A stretch of DNA of 64,000 nt from Oxyruncus cristatus (taxonomy: Eukaryota > Chordata > Aves > Passeriformes > Cotingidae). Each line of letters opens with the position of its first letter. The first letter of the stretch is position 1. Shown here piece by piece: positions 1 through 11,490 of the stretch. A program made the position numbers and the translations under genes. The notes below the pieces were generated by a model. It was not told the origin of the DNA and searched no databases. It saw only the letters and a program-made list of their open reading frames with translations. The DNA lies in the NCBI GenBank assembly GCA_013399855.1, contig VXAY01001093.1, forward strand, positions 545,327 through 609,326. Direction: 5' to 3'.

Positions 1-3000
1 TCAATCTGGTAAGATTTATCTGTGTAGTCGCCAAATATTTGTTAACAGTATGTGACTTTGTGATTGATTATTTTGCATCTTTTAAGTAATTTGTTTTGTT
101 TGCTTACTTTTTAAAGTAAGTTCAACTAAGGATGATGTTCCTGCCTTATTATTTTCAAAGGAAAAGCATGGAGATAGTTTAACGAAAGACATCACATAAG
201 ACTTCCAAAATCTATGGATACCATTTCTCTTTCCTTAGGTTCTGAGAAGGAAGGTTGTCTGCAATTGTGCAGAAAAGGACAAAAAAAAAGTTGTAATGCC
301 ATAAAAAAACCCTAATAGAAAAGGAAGAGAATACACACACACACACGCACATACGAAATAACTGTTGTGATGCTCTCAACAGTAAAATTGTCATTGCTGA
401 AAATTTATTATTATTTCAAAGTATACGTTAGGATCAACAATATTGCTTCTTAATACTGGTGAATTTTTCTGTCTCCTAAATCAAAAAGAATATTCAGTTG
501 CCTGTGGCCATAGATGCTATTGAAAATGAACTGGAAAAGCATTGGAATAGATGCCCTTCTCTGGATGCTGCATTTTTAAATGCTTGGGGATGCATCTGAA
601 TACAGTCAAGATCCATGACTCATTGGTATATGCTTAATTTTAAGCACGAGTAATTTCACTTATTATAATGGGATTATTCAAATTTTTATTATAAGTGTTT
701 TGTTGGAATGGCAAAATTAATAGACTGAACTATACATGTGAAATAAAAGCACGTCTGTAATTTTTTCTTTTTCTGTTTTGTTTAGTTCTACATTTAGCAT
801 CAAAGCGTTCCAAACTCAAAATATTGCTTACGGTTTCTTATGCTGAAAATTGGATATTATATTCCAAGTTCTTAGCATACATTTTTTTTAGTCTAATTAT
901 ATGAATTTTTCTTCTTAAGGAAATTCTATCTATGAGGTTGAAAATATATTCCTTTCTTCCAGGAAAGAAGCTTCATCTTTATCTCAGAAGGCACTAGAAT
1001 TGTCATCTTCTTACACTTACATATTCCTTCACTTGAGAGAAAATACACATTTCATTTTCCTCTCCAGCTGTTTCACTTCTGTTCATGTCTTCTTTGAATA
1101 TATAAAATATATAAGGAAAATATCATAACTGTAGCTTCCCATTATTTGTAATCTAACTTGAGCATGATGACACATTTTATTAAGACTTCCAAATGATTGC
1201 TTAGATCTTAAAAGACATTTATATTTTTATTTAATCTGTGGAAGTCATAAATGTTAATCGTCAATTCATGTACCTAATCTTTAGCCTTGCTATGTAAAAA
1301 ATGTTTTCTTTACATAAATCTTGCTTCATCAGATATTCCATTACATCTTTGCAGAAGGTCATAAAAGGAGGGGTATGCAAAGCAGTAAAATCAACAAATT
1401 TTATCTAAAATATATTTAAAACACCTGGGGCCTTTTCACCACTTTTAAATGCAGAAGGTACAATTTCAGTAAGGGAGACATAGAAAGATAAATAAATACT
1501 AGTAGAATTATAGCTCATGATTCAGTAAGATACAGCTTAAAACTGGAGATGCAATCGTCCATCTGAGTGAGACAGCTCATGTTAAGCGTCACTTCACAGA
1601 ACTAATATGCACAGATAAATCTTTGACAAGAGAAGAAGCACACAAAACCAATCAGGTTCACAAAGAGTAAATACAAAAAAAAAAAAAATCTGCCAGTCAT
1701 ATTGTTTTGACAATAGACTTCTGCTTTTAACCTTTCACTTTACCCATTTGGATGATGATCTGCTGGATTTCCAGGTCTATGTTGAATGGCCAGTGCCTAA
1801 ATGCAAAAAGGCCTTGCTATTTCCACAGTGAGTCAAATATATTTGGAAAAGATCAAATCTACAGCACATACACAAGAAGTTCCACTATGATTGTGCTCAG
1901 TTTTTCCCAGGATACCTCAAATACACAGCAACTTCACACATGCACATCTAATAAACTTGGATCCACTAATTTTTGGAGAACAAACTAATAATTTAAGCAA
2001 TCTGGTATCACAACCTTCAGTATGACCACGGCATGGTCACCCAGTAGTAATCCAGGTATGCCCTGTCTCTTCAGCGTGTTCTCTGGTCACCACTGAATTT
2101 CTGAACAGGAGAATGGAGGTTCCCTATGTCCTTTCTTCACTTCAGTTTGACAACTCTAAAACTTGGCACATCCAGAGTCATGCCTTTGGTTTTTGGCCTC
2201 CATGGGCGATGCCATGACACAAACACAAGTAGCACCGCACCTTCTCTGTAACTTGAGGCCCTATGTGCCTGATGTGGCTTCTCCCAAACATTACATTCAC
2301 AGTATGAAAACTTGGAGAGATGTTGTGGCACCACACAGCAGCAAAACTATTTGGCAATCAGCATTCCCTCCAGTTTCATCCTAGAGCCTTCAGACAGTTT
2401 TCTGAGAAACATGAAAATTAAGAAGTTCTTACATTTCAAAAGTTCTAACGTTTGGAAGTTGAAGATACAAATGCTCTTCCTGACTGATCCTTCCCATGAG
2501 ATGATGCTTGCATGGTGTTTAGTCACAAGGAATATATTAACTCAAATAGCCCAAGCATATAATGCCACAGTGCTGCTAGCTGAGGGATAAAATCCATGGG
2601 AAGGTGGCTAAAGCTAATTAGCCAAATGAAAAAAGAAAATATTTAGGCTAATCATAAGAAAAGTTCCCTGATAAAATGACACACTCTCCAGTGGAGTGAT
2701 TTCCTGAGGGGAATGATGGAAATGCCATCAAAAGAGATTTTTTAAACTGCAGTTGACAAAAAGAAATGTGCTTCAGGAAAAAGTCTTGTATATGTCTTAT
2801 GCCAAAGAAATGTGCTGAGTATATTTCTTTTTCTTAGATTTCTCTGATTCCACATAGGTTTATTCTATCTATTAGAAAAACCATTGCTTTAAATATATAA
2901 GCTGACTATGCAAACCCAAACAAAATTTTTTCATTATTCTCAGATAATCTTTCTGCCTCATCCCTGATAGAGAGAAAGAATCAAGGAATCTGTTCAAAAT

Positions 3001-4721
3001 ACTGACAAGTATTTTCTTGTGGTTTTTGTTTTAATGATACAGATTTAGTATATATACTTGACTCTTATATTAATCTGATTTTCTACTCTTCCAAACTAGA
3101 GTCCAGTATTCCTAGATTTCTTACTTTCACTTACTTTTTCTAAATTACAAAAAAAAAAAAATTGATTCCACAAGCATCATTATTACATGATTCCCATACT
3201 TTGAATCTATTATAATCAATAACAAAAACTTGGTATAAAGTTCTTTTCCTCTGACAATATTCAGAGTCAAATAAGAGGCAGATAAAATACACTACAGCAC
3301 ATGTGGCCCTTCACTACAGAGGCCAAATTTTCTGTCTCAGATTATGTTGAAAGATCTCACCAAAGAGAAACTGAACTAGAATTATTCTGATTATTCCTCT
3401 CCATCTCTCTGATATTTTTGATACATTTTCTTGTTGACTTGTTATTTAAAAATTATCTGTGCTCTAATGGAAATAAAATCTCCATGTCAGTAGATGGTCA
3501 AGTACAGGGGAGATTTCCGAGACCCTGTTTTAGTCTCCACAATTCATTACTATTCTGTGAAATGAAATAGATCAAGATCTTTGGTGATGGAGGCCATTTG
3601 AGTTCTAAGAAAATTCCCATGGTTTCCCATGAATGCTGAGAAATATTAATGTAATCCTAGATTATTTTTCAGGTGTATTATTAATCTCTGCTCAATCAGT
3701 TCTGCTGCAGTCTGATGAGAATGTCTGTCACAGAAAAATATCTGTTACAGAATGGTTTCTAAAAATGAAAAACTTCTCATTTTGCAATGCAATATTATAG
3801 AGGCAGAATGGCAATTTCTTTGTATTTAACAGACACTGTTTTACAAGTATGCTGAATAACAAACAAATCTCCAGAGAGTCATGTACAACATTCAGGAACA
3901 CATTCGAGAGGAGGCCGAGATATGTATTTTTAGAAAATTGCTACATGGGTAACCGGCAACAATTGTTTTTACAGACAGGATGATGCCTGACACTAACAGC
4001 CCTAATTTTGTTAAGCAAAGGGAAGGCTTATGTTTTCATGTTCCTATCAGCCTGTTCTGCATTACAGTAGTTTGTGTGTTCTAAAGGGATTTTTCTTTAG
4101 GGAGTTGGCTTACTGTGTTAAGAGTGGAGAGAGGGTGGAAGGAAAATGGAGCAAAATAAAGGCTCTTCCCCACATTAATAATCCTCTTAGTGTGAGGTGG
4201 AATTGTGTTAATCTTCTTGAGACTTAAAAGCCTTTATATTTTACATCTTCTTCTGGGGGGTAGCAAAGTATGGGACCCAAATCCAGAGTCATACTGTATC
4301 AAACATGGCCAACCTACTTTGGGCTGCTAGTTAAAAATAAAAAATTAATTAAAAATTAATTAAGTAATATAGACTGCAATTTGATTTTAGATTTGTTTGT
4401 CAGAGTCATATCTAAATGTTGATCATATAAAGTGATGTATATAAATACCTTTTTAAAATAATTATTTATTCATAAAATATGACAGTAATGAAATTTTAAG
4501 ATTTATTTTTAGAGATAATATTAAGTAGTGAAAACAGGGAACGTGACAAAGAAAAGAAACGTCTCAAAGAAAGGTAAGTGACCACCTGCCTGTTCAACCT
4601 GCCCTAAATAACTTTTCTTTTTCTCTGATGACACCTAAGACCTCGAGGATAACAAGTGTAAAGGTCACCCACTCACTCCTCTGCCTAAGACAAAATATTT
4701 GTAGAATGCATGTAAAACTAC
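1..4721. other. AT-rich unique DNA, no gene seen
   Basis: No repeat family or coding exon could be recognised here. The open frames (the longest near 2312-2590 and 4030-4227) are short, have no recognisable motif and match the composition of the surrounding DNA. There is an AC dinucleotide run near 333-352, a 14-A run at 1675-1688, and an imperfect tandem of AAAAATTAATT units near 4335-4362. It is either intergenic or intronic; the sequence does not decide. Confidence 0.6.
333..352. repeat. short (AC)n microsatellite
   Basis: Roughly ten AC dinucleotides with one G interruption near the end. It is a simple repeat, potentially length-polymorphic, with no other signal nearby. Confidence 0.8.
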
Positions 4722-4784
4722 TTTTTTTTTTTTTTAAGAAAAGTATTCCAAATGTCGACTATTGGTGTTCCCAGTTTTGTCATT

Positions 4785-4978
4785 TTGGAAGCCGAGGCAG
4801 CAATGAGGGCAGCGAGGAGCGGGACTTGCAGCTCCCACTAGATGTCACTGCAGGCCGCCGGTTCAGCGCCGCGCCGCCGCAGGGCCCCGGACTGGCACAG
4901 CTGAGAATACCTGGGGTTCTACGCACCAAACTGCTGCAGCCGTTTGCACATCTTAAAAAAAAAAAAAAAAAAAAAAAA
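4785..4978 (+). other. CpG-rich island ending in a 24-A tract
   Basis: About 165 bases of CpG-dense, GC-rich sequence (for example 4853-4880, almost all C and G) sit abruptly inside AT-rich DNA and run through a short AT-richer stretch into an uninterrupted run of 24 A at 4955-4978. A 14-T run lies just upstream at 4722-4735. An open frame crosses the island on each strand, but neither shows a known motif, and the lysine run in one is only the A tract. The layout suggests the 3' end of a retroposed transcript with its poly(A) tail, or a small CpG island next to an unrelated A tract. No target-site duplication was found. Origin unknown. Confidence 0.4.
4835..4848 (+). promoter_or_regulatory. 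CTCF-like motif in the CpG island
   Basis: The sequence CCACTAGATGTCAC fits the CTCF core CCASYAGRKGGCRS at 13 of 14 positions; the one mismatch is T for G in the second half. It lies inside the CpG-rich island. This is motif evidence only; binding is not shown. Confidence 0.3.
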
Positions 4979-6085
4979 GCCAACCAAAAAACCCCAATAA
5001 ATTCAAATTAAAGAGTAATGTTCTTAGCAAACACTGTGTCAGGCTGCTTTATGAAAACCAGGTGAGAAGAACGTGCACTACCTAGAATTAAGTTGTTCAT
5101 CTTTCAGAGCATCAAGCCAAGCACCACAATATTTATTATAAGCATAGGCACGTAGATATGTTTTATTTACAACCAGTAAAATAATACTTCGCAAACACTA
5201 AACATTAGAAAAGTTCGCACAAATTGTTAGTTGGAATACTGGGAAGTGTGTGGGTAACCAGTGGTAGAGGAAATGAGAGTTTTTTCTCTGGAAAGTAATC
5301 TCAGTTTTTAAGATTAATTTGTAAATGAATAAAGAAATTAATAATTGGGGAAATATGAATATTAAAAAAATACTTCATTTTGCATGTGGTATTCAAGCTT
5401 CCAAACTGGACAATTCAATGGCACAATTTATCTCAGTGGTCTGCACATATGACCAAAATAGTTTTGTATGCATATGTTGTTAATGAATATAAAAATTCAT
5501 TATTTAACCATCTGTAATGTTGTCTCAGAATTATTTAAATAATTTTTTGGGTAGCAGACTGCACTTTTTTTACAAATATATTTATTGGATAGTGTTTCCA
5601 TAAAAGCAATCAAATTTAGAATTTTTCAAGTTCACACATTTATTTCAGTTGCATTCTTTCACTCAACTACAGCACATTGTGGAATGTGTGTATGTGCGAG
5701 GAAAGGGCTGCACTAGGGATAAACAACCACAAGCACTCCATATATGCACAGAAAGGAATCAAACAGAAGACAGCAATGTTGCATGGAATAGAGAGAAAAG
5801 CTGAAGATTTTTTTCCCTCTGAACACCTTGGGAACATTTAAACCCTTCTTACACATTTATATGTCCCAAAATATGTCTACAGTAAAAGTAACCAGCAATT
5901 CTAAGGGGCATATTGCACCCATTAGGGCAGAGGGGGATACACTGAATGTACAAGCAGTATGACAGCATATGTATGTATATAAAGAAAGCATACAACGGAA
6001 TAAGGGAAAGAGCAAGCTATTTAGAATTATTGCATGTATACCTGAAAAAAAAAAAAAGTAACTGGAGGCAAGTACATCTTTAAAG
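4979..6085. other. AT-rich unique DNA, no gene seen
   Basis: No exon or repeat family recognised. The stretch separates the CpG-rich island from the first CR1 fragment and has only short A or T runs, such as the A-run near 6046-6057. Confidence 0.55.
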
Positions 6086-6466
6086 ATTCATAGAATCATA
6101 GAAACATTTAGGTTTGAAAAGCTCCTTACAGATATTGAGTCCTACCATTAACCTATACTAAGTCCTCCACAAAGCCGTGGCCCTAATCACCATGTCTATA
6201 CATCTTTTAAATACCTCCATTTATAGTGACTCCACCCCTTCCTTGGGTAGCCGGTTCCAACGCTTGGCAATGCTTTAGGTGAAGATATTTTTCCTAATAT
6301 CCAGTTGAAACTTCCCTTGATGCAACTTGAGGCCATTTCCTCTTGTCCTATTGCCTCACTACCACCTTCTTTCAGGTAGTTGTAGAGATCTATAAGGTCT
6401 CTCCTAAGCCTCCTTTTCTCCAGGCTGAACAACCCCAATTCCCTCAACTGCTCCTCATAAGACTGT
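6086..6466 (-). mobile_element. CR1 LINE, 3' fragment
   Basis: On the minus strand this is the last part of a CR1 non-LTR retrotransposon: the end of ORF2, with the typical peptide [17 protein letters not shown] (from about 6446 downward), then the 3' UTR, ending at 6086-6100 in tandem ATTCTATG-type octamers, the signature of CR1 3' ends. It is strongly 5'-truncated, the usual outcome of CR1 insertion. The upstream edge at about 6466 is estimated from where similarity fades. Not capable of movement. Confidence 0.9.
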
Positions 6467-7199
6467 GTACCTCATCTTTTCATGGCTGAAATGTTATATA
6501 TGATTTGAGTTCTTTGAATAAAAGCAGTATTTAAGATCTAGCATGATGGACAAATTTCTGTATCAGAACCTTATTGAAATGGTAGCAAATGGATTTCCTA
6601 TTGCTATGCAAAATAATTTTAAAAGTATTGATTCAAATTACTACTGCGTCAGCATGGTCATGTGCTTGGGGTTAAATCACGGTAATACGAAGTGTTCAAT
6701 CAACAGTGCAATTCTTTAATATGACTTTTTCTAGATATTTATTTTAATGGAAATGTATAAGACTTAATAAAATTAAGTATTATCAAGTTGGACTTGTTTC
6801 GGAGGCAAGTAGATATTTGGTGATATATCATATCACATGTCATTCACTGGTAATTACCATCACTTTGCCTCCTCACCCATTATATAATTTTTTACTAAAA
6901 TCAATTTAGAGACAATGTCAGTCTAAGTAACATTAAAATGATTGCTTATAAGAATCCAGGATTATGTGCTCATGTGTGTAAATCTAAGCAAATGTTAACG
7001 AAGGGGTGTGAGGGGTGTTGTTAAGAAATATTAATTGCTTAATATTCTACCCATGACAACTGTACATAGTACCCATTACAATTCATAGGAGCTGCACATG
7101 CATACTGAAGAGAAACAAAATAGGTAGTATTTAAATAATTTAACTTGGCTCCTAACAGGAATTGCCTAAATAGAGAAGACTATTAAACAGGGAGAAGAC
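6467..7199. other. unique DNA between two CR1 copies
   Basis: AT-rich sequence without a recognised gene or repeat. It separates the short CR1 fragment from the long CR1 in the same orientation, so the two are independent insertions and not one broken copy: each has its own 3' octamer tail. Confidence 0.6.
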
Positions 7200-7593
7200 C
7201 ATAGAATCATAGAATTGTCCAGGCTGGAGGAGACTTTCAAGATCATCATGTCCAAAAGTCAACTCAGCACTACCACTGTAACCCTTAAACCACCAAAACA
7301 TATCATCGAGCACCAGATCCAGACTCCTCTTAAACACCTCCAGGGATGACTCTGCCACCTCCCTGGCCAACCTATTCCACTGCCTGACCACTCTAATGGT
7401 GAAAATTTTCTTTTTGATAACTAATCTTAATCTCCCCTGTCTCTGGTCCTCTCACTGCAGGTATTGCAGAAGAGACTGGCCTCCACCTCACTACAACCTC
7501 CTTTCAGGTGGTTGTAGAGAGTGATGAGGTCCCCCTTGAGCCTCCTCTTCCTGAGACTAAACAAACCCAGGTCCCTCAGCCTGGAGCTGGGGA

Positions 7594-8937
7594 ACACTGC
7601 TAGTGACTGATAACCAGCTGCCAACTGGGTTTAGCTCTGTTTGCTACAACTCTCTGGGCCCGGCCATCCAGCCAGTTTTTTACACATCAAAGAGTCCACC
7701 CATACAAGTCACTAACAGCCAGTTTTTCTAGGAGAATCCTGTGGGAGATGCTGTCAAATGCTGTGCTGAAGTCCAGATAGACCACATCTACAGCCGTCCC
7801 CTCATCCACCAAGTGGGTCACCTTGTCATTGAAGGAGAACAGGTTGGTCAAGCAGGACCTGCCTTTCACAAATCCATGCTGGCTGGGTTTGATTCCTTGG
7901 TTGTCCTGCATGTGCCATGTAATGGCACTCGGGATGTCCCCTTCCATAACCTCGCCCAGAACCGAGGTTAGGATGACAGGCCTGTAGTTCCCAAAGTCAT
8001 CCTTCTGACCCTTCTTGTAGATAGGCATTTCATTTGCTAATTTCCAGTCAGCTGCAACTTCTCCAGTTGACCCGGACTGCTGGTAGATGATTGAGAGTGG
8101 TTTGGTGAGTTCTTTTGCCAGTCCCCTCAATACTCTGGGGTGAATCCCATCAGGGCACATAGATTTATGCATGTTTAATTGGCATAGCAGGTCATAACTG
8201 CCTCCTCCGGGACTATGGGGGCTTCACTCCTCTCTCCATCACCAGCTTCCAGCTCAGGGAGCCAGGTATCCTGAGGACAACTAGTCTTGATATTGAAGAC
8301 TGAGGCAAAGAAGGCATTAAATACTTCTGCCTTTTCCTCATCCCCTGTCACTACACTACCCTCTGTGTTCCACAAATTATGGAGACATGCCTTGACTCTC
8401 CTTTTGCTGACAATATATTTGTAGAAACTTTTTGGTTGTCTTTAACTGTAGCAGCCAAATCCAGTTCTTGTTGGGCTTTGGCTGTTCTAATCTTCTTCTT
8501 ACATGACCTTGAGACATCCTTGTAGTCCTTCCAAGTTACCTGGCCCTCCTTCCAGAGATGATAGGTTCTTTTTTTCCCCCCAAGTTCTTTTTTTAACCAT
8601 ACCAGTCTTTTTCCCTGGCGAGTTGTCTTCCTACACATGGGGACAGCCTTCTCCTGAATATTTGACAATTTTTTTAAAAACACATCCAGCCTTCCTTGAC
8701 TCCTTTGTCCTTCAGGACTGACTCCCAAGGCTCTCTGTCCATCAGTGTCCTAAAAAGGCCAGAGTCTGCCCACCACAAGTCCAAGGTGGAAGTTCTGCTG
8801 GTGCCCCTCCTCATTTCACCCAGTATAGAATAACATTTTGTGGTCACTATGCCCAAGACAGATGACAACCACCACATCACCAGTCCTTCTTCGATCACAA
8901 ACAACAAGTCTAGCCAAACAACAAGTCTAGCAGGGCA
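7594..8937 (-). pseudogene. CR1 ORF2, reverse-transcriptase segment (broken)
   Basis: Remains of the CR1 reverse transcriptase, which copies element RNA at a nicked target. The clearest piece is the 161-codon frame at 7687-8172. It carries the NYRPV motif (residues 62-66), GFVKGRSCLTNL (100-111) and motif A as VYLDFSTAFD (131-140), with catalytic Asp134 and the second Asp140. Upstream linker segments continue in other frames at 8175-8375, 8351-8728 and 8674-8937, so at least three frameshifts have occurred, one close to 8190. Downstream, the sequence runs only to the point where family members read GVPQG and then jumps directly to the C-terminal RLRDLGLF peptide. Motif C (the F/YADD box) and most of the thumb are missing. 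Confidence 0.88.
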
Positions 8938-8943
8938 CCTCCT
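8936..8943. repeat. target-site duplication, left of LTR
   Basis: The eight bases CACCTCCT recur at 9451-9458, directly on the other side of the inserted LTR. If the LTR ends in CACA, the true duplication is the 6-bp CCTCCT (8938-8943 and 9453-9458). The extra CA can be read either as LTR end or as duplication. Confidence 0.8.
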
Positions 8944-9452
8944 TGTCACATGTTGGTCAGGAATAAAAGACACAGACTCACAGGGGTTCTTGCAGCAGGT
9001 TGCCAAGGTGAGATGTGAATCCCCTTTACTAGGGAAATACTCCCTCTTTTATAGAGGGAGCTGGGGAAAGTTCCAGAAAGTGGGTGGGGTTTGGCAAATA
9101 AGGATAGGGTAGGATGAGTTTGCTCCAAACTTGGAATAGGGTAGGAAGGTATGGCAACAAGTAAGGAATAAAGGGGTGTGAACATTCCATGTAAGGAAAA
9201 CGGTGCACTGCACCAAACTTGGACCAATCAAAAATTTGAAATAAACTGGGGATAAAACTGAGGGGAATATTTAGATAAAACTGGGGTACAACAACAATTC
9301 TACATGTATCAACAATGATAATCATGTGTGTAAAAAGTTCATGTTAAGAAAGTCTATCAAACTCCTCTTTTCAGTGAATTAGAGATTCTGCAAAGGGTAA
9401 ATCTCCTTCTTCCAAAGTTCAAATTTCTCAAGGGATTTTCCAATACTCCACA
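8944..9452 (-). mobile_element. solo LTR inserted in the CR1
   Basis: A 509-bp sequence that begins TG and ends CA and splits the CR1 endonuclease from its RT segment; the CR1 reading resumes on both sides without loss. It is flanked by CCTCCT direct repeats of 6 bp, the size typical of class II (ERVK-like/alpharetroviral) integration. On the minus strand it starts TGTGGAGTATTGG, has a TATAAAAG box, and ends CATGTGACA. No internal retroviral sequence or second LTR is present, so it is a solo LTR left by recombination. No clear AATAAA was found after the TATA box. The short frames crossing it are noise. The family name was not recognised. Confidence 0.85.
9046..9053 (-). promoter_or_regulatory. 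TATA box of the solo LTR
   Basis: TATAAAAG on the minus strand, about 100 bases before the LTR's 3' end, which is where a U3 core promoter would sit. It supports the minus-strand orientation. Transcription would run into the CR1 RT remnant. Confidence 0.6.
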
Positions 9453-9458
9453 CCTCCT

Positions 9459-10011
9459 CTGTCAGGCTTATTTACCAGTTTTGTTAGGAAGTTGTCTTCC
9501 ACACACTCCAGGAATCTCCTAGACTGCTTCCTCTTTGCTGTATTGTATTTCCAGCAGACATCTGGCAAGCTGAAGTCACCCACGAGTGCAGGGACTGGAG
9601 ACTGTGAGACATCTGTCAGCTGCTTGTAGAATTCCTCACCAGTCTGTTTATCCTGGTTGGGTCGTCTATAGGAGACTCCCACCATGATGTGCACCCTGCT
9701 GATCTTCCCCCGATCTTTATCCACTGGCTTTGTCAACTTCATCGTTGTCAATTTCAATACAACCAAAACACTCCCTAACACAAAAGTGTTACCCCACCAC
9801 TTCTCCTGTTTCACCTGTCTCTTCTAAAGAGCTTATAGTCATCCATTGCAGTACTCCAGGCATAAGAGTCATCCCACCACTTTTCTGTGATAGCAACTAC
9901 ATCATATCTTTCCTGCTGAACAGTGGCTTTCTGCTCCTCCCGCTTACTGCCCATACTACATGCACTGGTGTACATGCACTTCAGCTGGGCTAATGGTTTT
10001 GCCCCCATCAC
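9459..10011 (-). pseudogene. CR1 ORF2, endonuclease segment (broken)
   Basis: Remains of the APE-type endonuclease at the ORF2 N terminus, which nicks genomic DNA to prime reverse transcription. The first piece (9811-10011) holds the start-proximal peptide LAQLKCMYTSACSMGS and the acidic block VVAITEKWWDDSYAW. A second frame (9428-9814) continues with the YRRPNQD region and VGDFSLPDVCW. In that frame residues 79-82 read GDFS where active family members have GDFN, a change of a conserved active-site Asn. It ends at KPDRGG, exactly where the LTR is inserted. A frameshift separates the two pieces. Confidence 0.88.
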
Positions 10012-10044
10012 AGGCCTGCCACCCCTAGGCTCACCTCTGGTGGC

Positions 10045-11010
10045 CCTGGTCTTATCCTCTTCCCCCTTTGACTGTAGTTTAAAGACCTTTCATTCAGCCC
10101 TGCAAACTCCTGGGCCACAATCCTTTTTCTCCTCTGAGTCAGGTGTACCCCATCTGGCACGAGCAGGCCTGGTGCCATGTTAAGTTACCCCGTGGTCAAA
10201 ACTTCCAAATTCCATCTATGGCAACGCTGCCTCAGCCATTTATAGATCTGTTGAGTTTTCCTATTCCTTTTAGTATTTTTCCCTAGTACTGAAGGAATAG
10301 AGGAGATTACTACCTTCACACCTACTTCTTTAACTAAATGCCCCAGTGCCCTGAAGTCCCTTCTGATTACTCTGAGACTTCTTCCTTCAATCTCATCCCT
10401 ACCCACCGGGAATACTAGAAGAGGGTAGTAGTCAGAGGCCCACAACAAATCAGGCAGCTTTCTGGATACATCCCTTACTGGGCCCCAGGAAAGCAGCAGA
10501 ATTCCCTGTGGGTTTGGTCCAGTCTGCATATTGGGCCATCCGTTCCCCTCAGCAGGGCATCACCTACAAAAATTACCCTTCTTCTTCTTTTTCATTTTTT
10601 GAGGTGATTGCAATACGCTTATTTGGCTGATTCTTCTTAGGCAACCACCTAGATGAGGTTGCCTTCATCCACATCAATTTCCCAGTCCTCAGTTTCCAGA
10701 GCCTCCTACTTATTCTGCAGGGAGGTGGGGGGAGGGCAAGGAGGCCAGGAGGGGGTTCACTGCCACCACAAGCAGGCACCTGCCTCTATTTTCCCTAATC
10801 TCCTAGGTCCCCTCCCGCTTGTTGTGGAGAGGAGGGAGGATCCTCGATTTCACAAGGTGTATTTGGTTGGTACATTTGCCTCAGGGCAGGTAGAGAACAG
10901 CTCCATAAGTCAATCTCTTCCCCAGATGCGCTAGTACTCCTCAACTTTTCCACCTCCTCTTTGAGTTGTACCACAAAGCAGAGCAGGTGATGGACCTGTG
11001 TGCACCTCAC
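10045..11010 (-). pseudogene. CR1 ORF1 remnant (coiled coil and esterase-like part)
   Basis: Decayed ORF1, which in CR1 encodes an RNA-binding, self-associating protein with an esterase-like domain. The N-terminal side (10795-11010) reads CTQVHHLL, then a short helical LKEEVEKLRS segment typical of the CR1 ORF1 coiled coil. The frame at 10185-10529 shows the esterase-like region, with LPDLLWASDYYPLLVF and VGRDEIEGRSLRVIRRDF. The C-terminal stretch (LLVPDGVHL... region) lies in another frame down to about 10045. Several frameshifts and stops mean no protein can be made. Boundaries are approximate. Confidence 0.8.
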
Positions 11011-11490
11011 ACAGGTGTTATCTCACCCCCTGATGCCAGTGCCAGGCTCTGGCACTCCCTGGCACTCTGGTAGCCTGATACCTTGACCCCTGTATGTTTA
11101 CACTGCAGTTGCATTTGTGTTGCCAAATCTGTCCTGGCACATTCAGAGGACCTAGTGCCCTGTCGAGTGGAAACTATTCCTGAACACTCCTCTTGAGCTG
11201 ATTGGAGGAAGACCGCACCTTCCCGCACACCCCGCCTGCATGAACTGCTGTGCAAATTGCTTTGCCACGCCCTTTTTACTTCTCCGTGCTCCTTCGAACG
11301 GGTTAAATCTCCCTCACTGCTCCTGGTAACGCTCCCTCTGCACCTGATTGGCTTTCAAGGGCTTCTGGCTTCTGGTGGGGCCTGGGGTTGCTGTTGGGTT
11401 GTCCCTGAGCTTGGGGATGCCCCTGTACGGCTTGATCCAACCCTCACCCCCAGCTTTACGCCAGTCACTGCTGCCACAGTGGGTCTAGCA

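Larger units (their letters stand above)
7200..11490 (-). mobile_element. long, decayed CR1 LINE interrupted by an LTR
   Basis: A CR1 non-LTR retrotransposon read on the minus strand. From its 5' side (high coordinates) come a GC-rich 5' UTR (about 11490-11011), ORF1 (about 11010-10045), the ORF2 endonuclease (about 10011-9459), the ORF2 reverse transcriptase (about 8937-7594) and the 3' end with ATTCTATG octamers at 7200-7214. With the 509-bp LTR at 8944-9452 removed, about 3.8 kb remains, against roughly 4.5 kb for a full element (family knowledge). The shortfall is explained mainly by a deletion near 7590 that removes the end of the RT domain. Frames are broken in several places, so it is dead. 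The 5' edge is placed where GC content falls, to within about 50-100 bases. Confidence 0.9.

Noticed and set aside
4628..5011. 127-codon frame with a poly-lysine end
   Set aside because: The lysines come from the 24-A tract, the N-terminal half is AT-rich noise, and no domain or splice context supports a protein.
8840..9325. Several overlapping frames of 60-98 codons on both strands
   Set aside because: They run across the CR1-LTR junction and through the LTR; no coding motif.
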